Shown here: positions 38,236 to 51,300 of the stretch, in pieces
How the letters are laid out: each line of letters starts with the position of its first letter
Position numbering within the stretch: position 1 is the stretch's first letter
NCBI GenBank assembly: GCA_032209605.1
Contig: JASFXZ010000001.1
Span: forward strand, 43,404,619 to 43,468,618
Reading direction: 5' to 3'
From: Mactromeris polynyma
Lineage: Eukaryota > Mollusca > Bivalvia > Venerida > Mactridae
Length of the DNA stretch: 64,000 bases
The notes under the pieces: generated by a model
Told to the model about the DNA's origin: nothing
The model's database searches: none
Seen by the model: the letters and a program-made list of their open reading frames with translations, nothing else
Translations under genes and position numbers: made by a program

Positions 38236-40146
38236 TATATAACGTTAGTTTTAATAATAACGTATTGTTCCTGCCTAATTGTCATTGGAAAATAATATGG
38301 CATTTCACAATGTATTTCAGATGTATGTTGTTTCTATATGTCGAACATATATATATAGACTCAATTATGGTGTTTCTTGCAGCCAAAGACAAGTAGATTT
38401 TGTAAATGAAGATTAAATAACTCTGTGATTGTTGCAAATGTACAAACAATCTGAATCACCATGCAGTAATTGCCTTTAGAAACGGATCTACAAGTTACAA
38501 GTACAAGACAATATTCCACATTACCAAATAAAAGGTAGATATTTTATGGGGAAAGCGACGTTTTTTTATATATTTATATAGGGAATTCACTAATATCGTA
38601 CAGTTGTCATGCATTTATATCGTAGTGGACACGTGTTTGTTTCTAGAAATGATTCCGTAACGACGATTGTATTATTTATTTAATGCACATCCTAAGTCAG
38701 TTTTTAATTGCTATAACAATGATTTTGAACATAAATATACCTTCAATAATGTCTTACATAACTATTTAGAAATTGTAATAAAACATTGCTATGGGTTGGA
38801 GTTGGGGGCAACTTCAGAGGCTTACAACTGATAGACAGGGCTGGTGTTCCTTGGTGTGGATCTGATGAGCCTACATGCACGCAGGGGATTAAGTAAAGTA
38901 TGTGATAAAACATTGAAATCTAACAACTGTCAGAGCGAGACGTGTTGTGACACGGTCATGTTTGCTGACATGTCAAGGGAGACAACTTAAACCGTCCACA
39001 ATCTGAATAATACGTGGTTGTATTTCATTAAAGGCAAGTAATTGTGTCTTAAAACAGGATCATGTCTTGGCTTTTCCAGCTATTTCGTTTTGGGAGGTCC
39101 CAAGTGCCCCTTCCAGTATGAATTTGGACACAGGCGGGCACCTGGGTATAATCACCGATCCCCCGGCTAGATAGCTTCCTACAATTGAAATTGTACATCC
39201 AGGATGGGATCATGTATCCGCGGGGATGAGAGGTAATCTATTTCCTGATATCAACTTCTGCGTGGAATATGTATACACTGAATGATACAAACAACCTTCT
39301 CTTATAATATAAACCTAACATCTAAAAGTCTTAAATGGTTAGTTGTTGTAACGAGAGATTTCAAATGCTAAGGTCATTTTCTGTTCAATGAAATAATTCT
39401 TTTCAGGAAATGTAGTATGTATGACAATACATAGTAGAACACAATAGAACAATAGCCGTGTTACTATGTATCATGTTGTATTTCGAAATAAACAAAAACT
39501 TTACCTATAAGTACATGAAATATGTATTTAATTTATTGTCTATACAAATATATTGTTGAGATGTTGGTAAATATCAAAATCAGTGTTCTGTTACAAATCA
39601 ACGTTTTACTTGCTTGAAATATTTTCTTTTATTTCAAATTGTAATACGTTCAAGTAATTCCATATATATTCTTATAACACATCAGTGCTTACATTCAACG
39701 TTATCATATTGCACCTGTTTTAGGACTCCGTTCGCCAGATGATGCTTAATTTAAAAAAAAAAGCGAGGAGAATCCGATCCTGCTTGGTACGTGTATCAAT
39801 AAAACAACATAAAATGCTCTTTACTGTATTGTTATCAACCCAAGAGTCTAATTATTATTGGAATAAAATATCTTATTACATTAACCACCCTTTCTATAGC
39901 GGCGGCAAACATACTGACACGGCCAATGCGCTCAAGATTTTGACTAAATTAAATAGTTCATATAGTTATGGAAACATTCTCGATACTTTTGTTGTAAAAC
40001 GTGATATAAATTAAAGTGAAACATTGCCCAGAGTAGAAAATAAACGAATGTTTTGTGAAGATGATTATCAATGTACTCATGGTCACATGTTCTGTGGAAT
40101 TGTAAGTTATGTTACGTATGTATGACACAACAGTGTCACGTAGCAG
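38236..40146. other. No gene recognised
   Basis: Noncoding. A GC-richer patch at 39085-39240 (GGCGGGCACCTGGGTATAAT and neighbours) resembles a dispersed repeat, not an exon. A 91-codon open frame at 39739-40014 has no domain. Confidence 0.45.
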
Positions 40147-40154
40147 AGTAGATA

Positions 40155-40764
40155 CACAGGTGGCCGGCTCTGCGTAAGAACACATTTTGTAAGCCGAAAA
40201 CCAAACACGATTGGTTTTCGGCTTACTAGTTTTGTTCTTGTACTGAGCCGGGTACCACCTTTCAAAAGGCAGCGTTCGTGTAAAAGGAAAACTACGAGCG
40301 AAAAATAGTGATCTCCGCGTCTGTATGTCGATTTGTAAGTTGTTTGACATTGCAATATACTTTTTTTAATGTTTCTTATTGAAATATAAAGTCGATCGTC
40401 AGGTGAATAGCGATTTATAGTACATGTAGTTTTGTTCTGAAAATACCGACTCGGTCTAACGGTAGGAAGTTGTCCGACCTGGCCATTCTTGATGTTTGAC
40501 GATAAAAAAACAGACTATTCTGTTTGTGAACAGTTTTTAAGTATATACACTGTCGACATAAATCCTTTGTGTGTATTTTAAGACATCAGTGATAAAAATC
40601 GGTTGAGAAATGGCTTTGAAAAATACGTCAAAGCAAATGTGTGTATATATTTTCATTGTAAATACGTATGAAGTTGGACACCTTTGTCTTACTATAAGAA
40701 CAGAGTGAAAATGTTTTTTTCATTGCGAATTTGAAATGTCAGGGCTACTCACCGGCCACCTGTG
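40155..40764. mobile_element. hAT-like non-autonomous element with 8-bp target duplication
   Basis: The 610-bp insert has perfect 13-bp terminal inverted repeats, CACAGGTGGCCGG at 40155-40167 and CCGGCCACCTGTG at 40752-40764. It is flanked by an exact 8-bp direct repeat AGTAGATA at 40147-40154 and 40765-40772. An 8-bp duplication with CA-starting termini is the hallmark of the hAT superfamily (established knowledge). No transposase frame is present. It inserted exactly at the left margin of the 26-bp minisatellite. Confidence 0.85.
40159..40260. repeat. Hairpin inside the hAT-like element
   Basis: A perfect 16-bp inverted repeat, GTAAGCCGAAAACCAA at 40189-40204 with its complement at 40211-40226, encloses a 6-base loop. 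It is extended outward by imperfect arms (GGTGGCCGGCTC and GAGCCGGGTACCACC) to about 46 bp each. As RNA or single-stranded DNA it would fold strongly. Confidence 0.85.
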
Positions 40765-40772
40765 AGTAGATA

Positions 40773-42512
40773 CACAACGCAGTCTATATATTAGTATGAA
40801 CAACGCGGTCTATATATTAGTATGAACAACGCGGTCTATATATTTGTATGAACAACGCGGTCTATATAATATTAATAGCATGAACCACGCTGTCTATATA
40901 TTAGTATGAACAACGCGGTCTATATAATATTAATAGCATGAACCACGCGGTCTATATATTAGCATGAACAACGCGGTCTATATATTAGCATGAACAACGC
41001 AGTCTATATATTAGCATGAACAACGCAGTCTATATAATATTAATAGCATGAACCACGCGGTCTATATATTAGCATGAACAACGCGGTCTATATAATATTA
41101 ATAGCATGAACCACGCGGTCTATATATTAGCATGAACAACGCGGTCTATATATTAGCATGAACAACGCGGTCTATATAATATTAATAGCATGAACCACGC
41201 TGTCTATATATTAGCATGAACAACGCGGTCCATATAATATTATTAGCATGAACAACGCGGTCTATATATTAGCATGAACAACGCGGTCTATATAATATTA
41301 ATAGCATGAACCACGCGGTCTATATATTAGCATGAACAACGCGGTCTATATATTAGCATGAACAACGCGGTCTATATAATATTAATAGCATGAACCACGC
41401 TGTCTATATATTAGCATGAACAACGCGGTCCATATAATATTATTAGCATGAACCACGCGGTCTATACATTAGCATGAACAACGCGGTCTATATATATGTA
41501 TGAACAACGCGGTCAATATATTAGTATGAACAACGCGGTCTATATATTAGCATGAACAACGCGGTCTATATAATATTATTAGCATGAACAACGCGGTCTA
41601 TATATTAGCATGAACAACGCGGTCTATATATTAGTATGAACAACGCGGTCTATATATTAATATGAACAACGCGGTCTATATATTAGCATGAACAACGCGG
41701 TCTATATAATATTATTAGCATGAACAACGCGGTCTATATATTAGCATGAACAACGCGGTCTATATATTAGTATGAACAACGCGGTCTATATATTAGCATG
41801 AACAACGCGGTCTATATAATATTATTAGCATGAACAACGCGGTCTATATAATATTATTAGCATGAACAACGCGGTCTATATATTAGCATGAACAACGCGG
41901 TCTATATATTAGCATGAACAACGCGGTCTATATATAAGTATGAACAACGCGGTCTATATATTAGTATGAACAACGCGGTCTATATTTTAGCATGAACAAC
42001 GCGGTCTATATATTAGTATGAACAACGCGGTCTATATTATATTAATAGCATGAACCACGCGGTCTATATATTAGTATGAACAACGCGGTCTATATAATAT
42101 TATTAGCATGAACAACGCGGTCTATATATTAGCATGAACAACGCGGTCTATATAATGTTATTAGCATGAACAACGCGGTCTATATTTTAGCATGAACCAC
42201 GCGGTCTATATATTATTGGTATGAACAACGCGGTCTATATATTAGTATGAACAACGCGCTCTATATATTAGTATGAACAACGCGCTCTATATTAGTATGA
42301 ACAACGCGCTCTATATATTAGTATGAACAACGCGGTCTATATATTAGTATGAACAACGCGCTCTATATATTAGTATGAACAACGCGGTCTATATATTAGT
42401 ATGAACAATGCGGTCTATATATTAGTATGAACAACGCGCTCTATATATTAGCATGATCAACACGGTCTATGTATTAGCACGAACAACGTGGTCTATGTAC
42501 TAGCACGAACTG
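40773..42512. repeat. 26/32-bp minisatellite, about 60 copies
   Basis: The basic unit contains CATGAACAACGCGGTCTATA followed by TATTAG (26 bp). A longer 32-bp form inserts an extra AATATTA-type segment, often with GAACCACGCGG. Long and short units alternate in blocks, and one composite (CCACGCTGTC to GGTCCATATAATATTATTAG) recurs 200 bp apart at about 41195 and 41395. The right end drifts into CGCGCTC and then ACGTGGTC variants. Confidence 0.97.
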
Positions 42513-42835
42513 AGACATATGCATTCCTATGTTAATTCTGTAATCTCTTGATTGGTAACTAGGAGGGCATTTTTATTAAGAATCTCCAGTATTGTTTTGA
42601 TGATCGTTTTTGTATACATTAAGCAAACCGTGAACAATCATTTGTTTGCATTCTTACTCTTGTTTGGGGTGTGTATGTTGGTTATTTGGTTTGTTATATT
42701 ATGTTAATTTCTAACATTTTAAAACACCGGGAGAAATGATTATGGTTCTGGAAAACTGCACAGAAAAAACCTATGTCGAGTAATAACGAGTTTGATAAGA
42801 ACGTCTTTTCTGTGGAAAGCTTCCTAGAACCGCCA

Positions 42836-43030
42836 AAAAGTTCCTCACACACATGACGTCCAGCATAACCACGCGAGGGACTACCAAAAAGTACCTGCCA
42901 CCCTTCTGCAGAACAGATGTTTACCCCCACTCTTCCTCTCCGCCATCCGACTTTGGAACCAGCTCCAAGTCCAGCTTAACCAAGTCAATAGTGTTTAAGT
43001 CTTCATGAGTGCCATTCCTTCGCAACCGTA
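42836..43030 (+). pseudogene. LINE reverse transcriptase C-terminal relic
   Basis: Two forward frames read as the end of a CR1/Jockey-type LINE ORF: KKYLPPFCRTDVYPHS in one, then after a frameshift LFLSAIRLWNQLQVQLNQVN in the next. The SFFP-x-TIRLWNQLP-like block is typical of these proteins. No catalytic domain remains. Confidence 0.6.
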
Positions 43031-44339
43031 AATCTTGTATCAACTGTTTTTAACAAGTCACATTTCTAAATAACTCTTTTTTTATTTTTACAAATGTTCG
43101 ATGATGCACCAGAGCGGGATATAGTACAGTATTGGATGAAGAAAAATGTTAGGATTTGCTTCCCAAAAGGGCATTAAAAATCTAAATATAGTAACATATC
43201 CAGAACTATAAGCACTAATGGAGAGTACCCGGATTTCCCAATCTGGAAGTTTCTCCCGCTGAAGTAGAGCCAACATTTTGAGTAGGAGGTTATTTGATGA
43301 GTTTGCTGGCGTACCAGAAACAAAAAACGTTGTAAGGTTGAGCTTCTATAGCATTACAACTACAATACTATTGAAGATACGACCATGTCATTCACATGGT
43401 CATCCTCGGTACCCAGGCTTAACTCATGAATACTAGTAATAAATAAGATGAAATCCAGCCGCTTGATTGGTCGCATGACACACACTTCATGCGAAACGAA
43501 AACTGCCGAGGAGTTACGGATGAAATCGCGATTCTGAGCGATCCAATGGGATCGCGGCTTTCAAATCGTGTTAGACAGGCTATCAATAGCTCTTTACAAA
43601 GGAGGGTCATTCTATTTTGTTATCGTCCATTTCATTGCATTACGAAGTAGCTAGCCAATATTCCCAGGGTATAATATGTTATGAATAGCCTGGTACCAAA
43701 GATGTCATATGGTGAACTTTATATGATTTTCCAACACTATTACCATATATGTAAATCTAGCTGTTTAGCTCGGTCAGTAGAGCATTTGGCTACATGTTAG
43801 AAGCATAATTTAATTCATCGCTGATGATTTCATTGACACCTACAAATGTATTCACTTTCATCCTCGAATTCAAATGAGACCGTTATAACTGTACTCAGCA
43901 ACCTATTTCCAACTGCAACACGTGTACGCAGTATACAAATATCGATTCTGAAGCTGAGGAAATATTTGAATTGTACCTGTATACCTTCATACATTTGTTT
44001 TTTTCTAAATCAGATCTGAGGGTGTGATTCTGAATTTGGAGACAAGTCACAGAGCTATAAAGCCTCTGATTGGTTGGTTATGGGTACAGCCTTAGGATTG
44101 TCCAATCGTAAGACTGCATTCATAGACTGGTTTCCAAACACAGCAAAACAATTATAGATAAACGAAAGAGTGTGCTATGTATACTTTTAATATATACGAG
44201 AATCAGCATGGTACATATTTATGCATAGTGAAAAGTATCAATTTACGTATACATTAAACAGAATTGGTTCAAACTGGTTTTATAAAGAGTATTCATATTA
44301 AGCGTCAATACACTATTGTATGCATCTATATTTGGTTGG
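43031..44339. other. Spacer between LINE relic and the NHL gene
   Basis: No exon supported. It includes a tRNA-like SINE head at 43765-43830. An ATTAAA-type polyadenylation signal for the NHL gene (TTTAAT on the plus strand at 44186-44191) lies about 150 bp past its stop codon. Confidence 0.45.
43765..43830 (+). repeat. tRNA-like SINE fragment
   Basis: TTAGCTCGGTCAGTAGAGCA is a good A-box/D-arm sequence with pairing AGCT and AGAGC. The T arm and B box are not conserved. Likely the head of a degraded SINE. Confidence 0.35.
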
Positions 44340-45307
44340 TTATACATATGATATACATGAAGCACCATTAGAAGTGTAGTAGTCATGTTTGCAGTCAAGT
44401 TTGAACACCAGTATTTCACTTGCTTTCAAATGACCGTGAGTGACGTACAGATAATTATCAGCACTGATTGCGAGTCCCTGTGGGTGTACAAGACCGTGAT
44501 CTGACGTCACAAGATGGCGGATGAAGACTCCGTCCCGTGTATGCATTGAAATTCGGTTGTTGTAGTGGTCAGCAACAAGAATATCTCCAAACATATTAGT
44601 ACACACTCCATATGGACTTTTGAACTGTCCATCCTTTTTTCCGAATGATCCAATGGATCGAGTAAAATTTCCCTTTGAAGCAAAAACTTTAATCATATGA
44701 TGGCCCCCATCAGATACAATTATGTCCTCTGTAACGGACACACATACATAGCACGGTTTACTGAAACATTTCTCACCATTGGTCGATTTTCCCAGGTATC
44801 TAATGAATTTACCGTCACAATCAAACATACATACTTCATCATTCAACGAATCGCAGACGATAATATTACCTATTTTATCTACCGCTATTCCAGTTGGACG
44901 AATGAAATATTCTTCGCCGAAAATGTTTATCAGTTCGCCATTTTGATTAAATATTTTCACGCATCTGTCCTTGCATACTGTCACGGCTATATTATTGTCT
45001 TTGGTAACCGCAGACGCCCATGGTTGTGATGTCACGTCTGAAGGAAACACCGTCACGGCTCCTTTTCCATTCGGACATATTTGCAATCTACTGTTGATGT
45101 AGTCTGTTACAAGCAGACGACAATCAGGCAGACACGTGATATGTTTTGCATCCTGGTATTCATTTATTTCTTTGCCCCTTTTACCGAATGCGGACACAAA
45201 ATAATCTCCATGACGTTCAAGTTCTGATGTGAAAACCGTATTCACGTGACTTGTGTCTACAACGTCATTTCCGGAATCTGAAGATACCAAATCATCGTCA
45301 TCTGCTG
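44340..45307 (-). CDS. NHL-protein terminal exon (beta-propeller)
   Basis: The acceptor AAAACAATTTCAG ends at 45308, and the exon opens with two bases completing an Ala codon. It encodes 321 residues, all of the NHL propeller, to the stop at 44342-44340. Blades repeat the order hydrophobic, Pro-x-Gly, Asp, x-Gly-x-ILV-V-x-Asp, then a basic turn and IxxF. Confidence 0.93.
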
Positions 45308-48300
45308 CTGAAATTGTTTTGAAATCAGATTAAACACATGACTACATTGACGACCGGTTGTCGCTTATTTTACAAGAATGAAGCACAGTCCGACCTCGTT
45401 AATTCGAATTCATCGGGTCCGAATGATACATGGTGTCGAATAGCCCATTTCAATTCGGGATATTTTTTCGGATGAAACCGAATATTCGGATAGAAGGATA
45501 AAATATCGAATAAACGAAGTCCGACTGTATTTGACATGAGAAAATAATCTCAAACTGAGAAAGTTTGATGAACTGATATATACAGACATACTCTTAATGA
45601 CACTGCAATATGAAGTTTCGGAAAAATATATTTTCCTTTTCAGTTCCAACCAATGAGACGTTTCAGTTTTTTTACTAGTCTCCGAATCCAGATTTGCCAC
45701 CACCACAGATCAAAGATTTTATAATTTCAATTCTAAGCGTATCAAAAATTAATTGACATATAAACGTCATAGTATATTGAGCGCTGCAATGGAATTTACA
45801 ACCTCCGTTCATCAGCGTAGAGTAAAACTAATATTTTCAAAAAATGAATGGTATCTTGAGTATTGATGTTTATTTGTATACCGTCATTGCTAGGTGACAG
45901 GAACTGTCACAAGTCATTCAAGTACATAGAAAATAAAATTTCTCCCTGTCGTACACCACATCCACTGGTAAAAAAAACTTATGTTTATTCGTTAAAAGAA
46001 ACACACGACTTTATATCAGCATATATGTATATTTTTTATTATAACATTTAATATTTTCGCTCTAATGCCTTATTTAAGGTTTTTTTCCCACAGCCCTGCT
46101 CCCTAAATTGAATCAAACGCAGCTTAAATATCGATAAAGGATCAAAATGGTTTTTTTTCTTTCGGATCTTAGTTTCTCAATTAGAAAATGTAAACTTAAA
46201 TTGTGGTCAGTAGAGGAGTATTTTTTATCTAAAACCAGCCTGGTTTTCATTGAGTAATTGGTGTTCATTTTATACATCATTAATTCTAGAATTCAAGATA
46301 GAGGTAAAGATGTTTCCTAATTTGATTGGACGATAGTTTGCAGGATCTATTCATACCCAACAATATCGCTTATCAGATAAATCCAGTCGATGCAGATCGT
46401 TATCGATTGGACTTTTGGACTTTTGGTCAGCAGACGATTTGTCTGTCGGCAGTTTCCGTAAGTGACCGTAAATTTTCCGATGATCACCGATTACTGACTT
46501 GTATAACACATTAACATATAGCCTCGGGCTACGTTAGATCTATGTATCCGATAAACGCTTAAAACATTGTTTTATGATCATAAAGAGAAAACAATTTGAG
46601 TTCGACCTATATATTGGTCCCAGATGAAATACGAGATTATTTCGTCATTGAAAACCTATGTATTAACACGGATATGTCCGTGGTGATAGGCAAATGTTTT
46701 CTTATGAAATAGAAAAAAACAAGGAATTCGTTTCACTTAACATGTGTACGTTTACATGTTAACGGGTGAACGTTTATTTTTATAAATTGGTATAATGCTG
46801 CCAATCGACCATGATTGCGGTATGATACCATACTCAAGAATACATTATTAAAAAAGTTTCATATAACGGAGTCATAGTATCTTTTGTACATTTAAGGTAT
46901 TCATTTAAAAGTGTATCCTGATCAGAGTGTGCTTTCCCATTAGTTGAACGAGAAATGGCTAATAAAATTTCTTGTATACTAATCTGTTTATTTAAAGAAT
47001 CGGTTGTGTGTATAGAAGGAATTATGTTTTCATTATTAGGAAGCGTTTCTTCATGATATTCTTAAAATAATCTTAAAACGCGGAGATAATCGGGGCGATG
47101 TTATTCGTTTTTCTATTCAAACTACAAGTATTTAAAGACGTATCCTACAATAAGGCCGTTTTTTTCTACCGCAGAGTTTTCCTTTAAACTTTTTATATTT
47201 GATCAGTGTAATGTATCTAACCAAAATATGAAATAAAAATGATAGGTCACCTTGCTCGATTTTATGATAATGAAGATTTAAAACGTGAATATTTCATAGA
47301 GCAAAATCGATACAACTTGGTATACTATATGAGAGTCACTGTCTGAATGAAAATATGAAATAAAAATAATAGGTCACCTTGCTTGATTTTAAGATAAAGA
47401 TTGTTTTATTGTGTTTCAAATGTAGTATATGGAAAGTGAAAGTTGAAAACAAATACCCTTAATACACTTGGTAACCCATTATCGTTTTACATTTTCATAA
47501 ACTGCGTTAGTTTTAAATATTAATCGAAAATCAGTTTATAATTTCAACTGTAGAATTGCAAATATCAATTACTTTTCTGTTTTTAACGATAAAGTATATA
47601 GAAAAAGAAAGTAGAATGAAAACTGCAAAACTATAATGAAATCCTTCAATTAAACAGAATGATATCAATATTTGTATTGTGCTTGGTGACTATAAAGTTC
47701 AGAAAAATCTTTGCATCGTAAAAGAAAATAGTAAACTACTCCCTTATACGTCTTTAACCCAATGCAAACACTACACTAATCGAAAAGAACATGCGCGTTT
47801 AAGTTGCGCAATGGCAACTCCCGAATACGTCTTTAAATAATGCCAATAATCCTTAAATAATCCTTTCGCTTTTTTGGATTTCATGGACCGTAGGTTATTG
47901 TCCGTTTCTAGTCTGTGTTTAATTGTTGGTTTATAAAAAAAACGGCTGGCTTTATTTACTTAAATAATTGAATTTTTCAAAAGCAAGAGCAATGTTTACT
48001 AAAACTGAAAGGAAAGCTTAATCTAGATAAAACAATATTGAAAATAATAGACTTTATAATGTAAGCAAACGGTCACCACGATTGTTTTGGAAACATATTT
48101 AAAAATCAATAAAAATGTAAATTCTGAGTGTAGGACAAATTCCCCTCCGGACAAAATCCCCTTCAATCATTTTGTACAAGGTGGACAAAATCCCCTTCGT
48201 GAATTTTACAAGGTGGACAAATCCCCTGCATGAATTTTACAAGTAGGAGAAAATCCCCTTCATGAACTCTTAAACATCATCTTCTATATATTTAAAGCGG

Positions 48301-51300
48301 CTGGGCCGCAAACATTAAATTTTATTTATTTTTAATACGATGAAGTTTGTTAATTATCATGAAATGTATAATTTTAAGATAGTAAACTGCTAGTCAGTCC
48401 GACTAATATTTTATATTTTTAAAATAGTAAAATAGTCTTATAACAATATATATTTTTAAAATGAATAGTTATTACAAACACATTTTATTACTCGATATAG
48501 ACACACGCACACAGACATTCACTACAGTGTTTTTTTTAAATAGAAAAATTATCACAGCATAATTTATACTGTATGATAGTTTAAGAAAACAGTGAATACT
48601 CGCCCATATCGGATATCCCGTTGGCGAGGGTAAACAAACTCAACTCCACAATCGATGTATTGCATTTAAAATGCTAAAAGAGTAGTAACCTTAAGACCTA
48701 ATCAGTGGTTATAATTTTGTTTTAAGAATAGAAAAAGGTCACAGCCGACTATGCATACAGCCCCCTTGGCCCCTCCGGTGGATCCGAGCCTGGTAAAATA
48801 CATTTCGTATGCATAATTTACTTCAATAGTAAACCAGCGTAGCTTGATGTTTTTGCAAAATGATAAAACGTATACTGGTAATATTTAAAAATTAATGCAT
48901 CCAGATTTTATTCCTAAATCATAGACTAGTCAGGATCCCATTATAATCTAATTAGGTATTTACAGCATTTGCGTTTGGTGTGAAGAAGCAGAATTGACAA
49001 TGATTAAAATTCAAGAACCCAGGTGTTTATATACACTGGACATCGTTTTAAACATTTTCTTACCGAAAATAATGTCATCAGTATTTAGGAGTTCCTGTGC
49101 CGGAGCCGGATGCGATGTTCGACTGGCGTCATACTTGACGTTACGTTTAATAGATAAAGGTGACGTCATATCCGGTGGTTGCTCGTGACGCCAAAACTCA
49201 GGCGTTGATTGCTTTTGATTACAATAGTCAACACATGACATACTCGATCGTCTGTTTGGTGGACCGTCGACAGATGGCGTTCCTTTAGACACACTTAAAC
49301 GACGAAGAAATTCTGAAAATATCAAATTTGTCTTTGAACGTTAGAAATAACAATAACTGCATTATTTATGATAAAAGAGAGAGAAAAAGTTGCTACAGCG
49401 AACGCCACATACACAAGACTGTGCCTCCCCACACAGACCTCCGTGAAAACAGCATTCCATAAAACATAAGGCACTCGAGGAGGTTCAAGAGTACAAACGG
49501 ATGGGATCAGAGGCACTAGGAATGCCCTGGCCGACCATAAGGAATAACTAGGATAATCAAAGAGGACAAACAGTGAATGAGGGGATGTGTTGATATCATG
49601 TTTGTTTAGAGTTAGTTGTGTCTGACCTTTATGTTGAGTGTTTTTCATTATGCAAGTATAACACGAGACCAGATGGCGTAAATAAAACGAAATAGAAAAC
49701 GTTACAAATAGTCGTCATTTATTGAAGCTATCACAACACATGGTGTCAGAAGTGGGATTTGATCAGAAAGTGCGCGAGTTGCCAGTGTTAAACGAAGGTG
49801 ATAGTGTTAGGCTAAGACATCCTATTGATACAAAATGGTCAGGAAAGGGGGTAGTTCAGAGTCAGATTGCCCCACGTTCATATATTGTAGAATCCCCAGA
49901 TGGTGTTCAGTATCGAAGGAATAGGAGAGATATTCTGAAAACCGCGGAGGAAATAGGGGTACCTGATCCAGGTGAAGATATTCCTCAACAAGACCAGTGA
50001 CAAGTTCAACTAACGGTGACAATGAACTCATACCTGAACAATTTGATGATGTCATTACCAAAATAATGAGAAAATCTAGCTAAACCAAAAAGACTTATTG
50101 AAGAGATGTTATTATAGAAACATGTACATTTATATAGTAATGGCCTTAAGTGCATGATAAGATGTGTATTTGTAATGGTACATGACTTTGATAACTGTTG
50201 CCATAATTATATACTACCAATCATGTTGCTTGTTTATGTGTTAGTATTGTGTTTACTGTTCCATTTTACAGGGTAAAATTACCTTAAAGTTAAAGGTATT
50301 TTGTTTATCGTGTTAATCGACCTTAGTTTAAAAGTGATAACATCATGTTTGTAAGAGATGTTTTTATACATATTATATATATATATATATATAAAATTAT
50401 ATATATGTTGGTGTCATAATATTGCATTTCTAAGCTTGGTTGAATTTGAATACATTTTATGTGTGGGTACTTAGCAATTAGTCATCCTAATTTGGTCAAT
50501 GATATGAGGCATCTGCATGTGTAAGAATTCAAGCTAGTTTCTTAGTGACTAAATATATGTAATGGCAATTATAGGGTATGGACTTGCAGGTTGATATGAT
50601 TTTGTTAATTGTTTGTTAAAGAGGGGGGATGTGTTGATATCATGTTTGTTTAGAGTTAGTCGTGTCTGACCTTTATGTTGAGTAGTTTTCACGATTCAAG
50701 TATAACACGAGACCTCATGGCGTAAATAAAACGAAATAGAAAACGTGACAAATAGTCGTCATGTATTGAAGCTTTCACAACACAGGGGGGGGGATGTATT
50801 AATGTATGGAAACGATCACATGACAAGTCAAGACAGCTGGCAACAATAGGCCGAAACTGGGCAGAAAATAACATTAACACTATATAAAGTGAAAGAATTG
50901 CACATCGGAAAGGGAAATATAACATACATTTAAAACACAACAAGAAACAATAACCATACAGCGAATAACAGCCTTGGAACTGCCGGGGGTTTACATCGAT
51001 TTAACGGCTAGCCAACGTCCCGCTCAATCCACACTATCACAACCGGTTTAATATTTAAATATCTAACTTGAGCATACCGGAGAAAGAAAGAATATGTCCG
51101 GTTTGCAACAATGAAAATGAAATGCATATGATTTCTGCGTGTCTTATATATGAATATGACAAAGCTGTTTTGTTTAGATTACATCTGTAACAGTAATTTT
51201 GATATCTTTTAAAAGTAATACAGAAAAAATTGTATTTACAACCTATAATATGAGAATTTTAGCAAGATTTTGTAAGACTTTGATATAAAGAAGAGACACG

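Larger units (their letters stand above)
49586..50784 (+). mobile_element. Internally deleted Ty3/gypsy-type LTR retrotransposon
   Basis: Two direct 155-bp LTRs (49586-49740 and 50630-50784) each start TGTGTTG and end CAACACA. They differ at about 11 positions, roughly 93 percent identity. Directly after the left LTR is a primer binding site TGGTGTCAGAAGTGGGAT (49741-49758), matching the 3' end of animal leucine tRNAs. A purine-rich tract GAGGGGGGA precedes the right LTR. Of the coding region only the pol C-terminus remains, so most of gag-pol is deleted. The target duplication is unclear because both flanks are G-rich. It lies in the first NHL intron, opposite strand. Confidence 0.88.
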
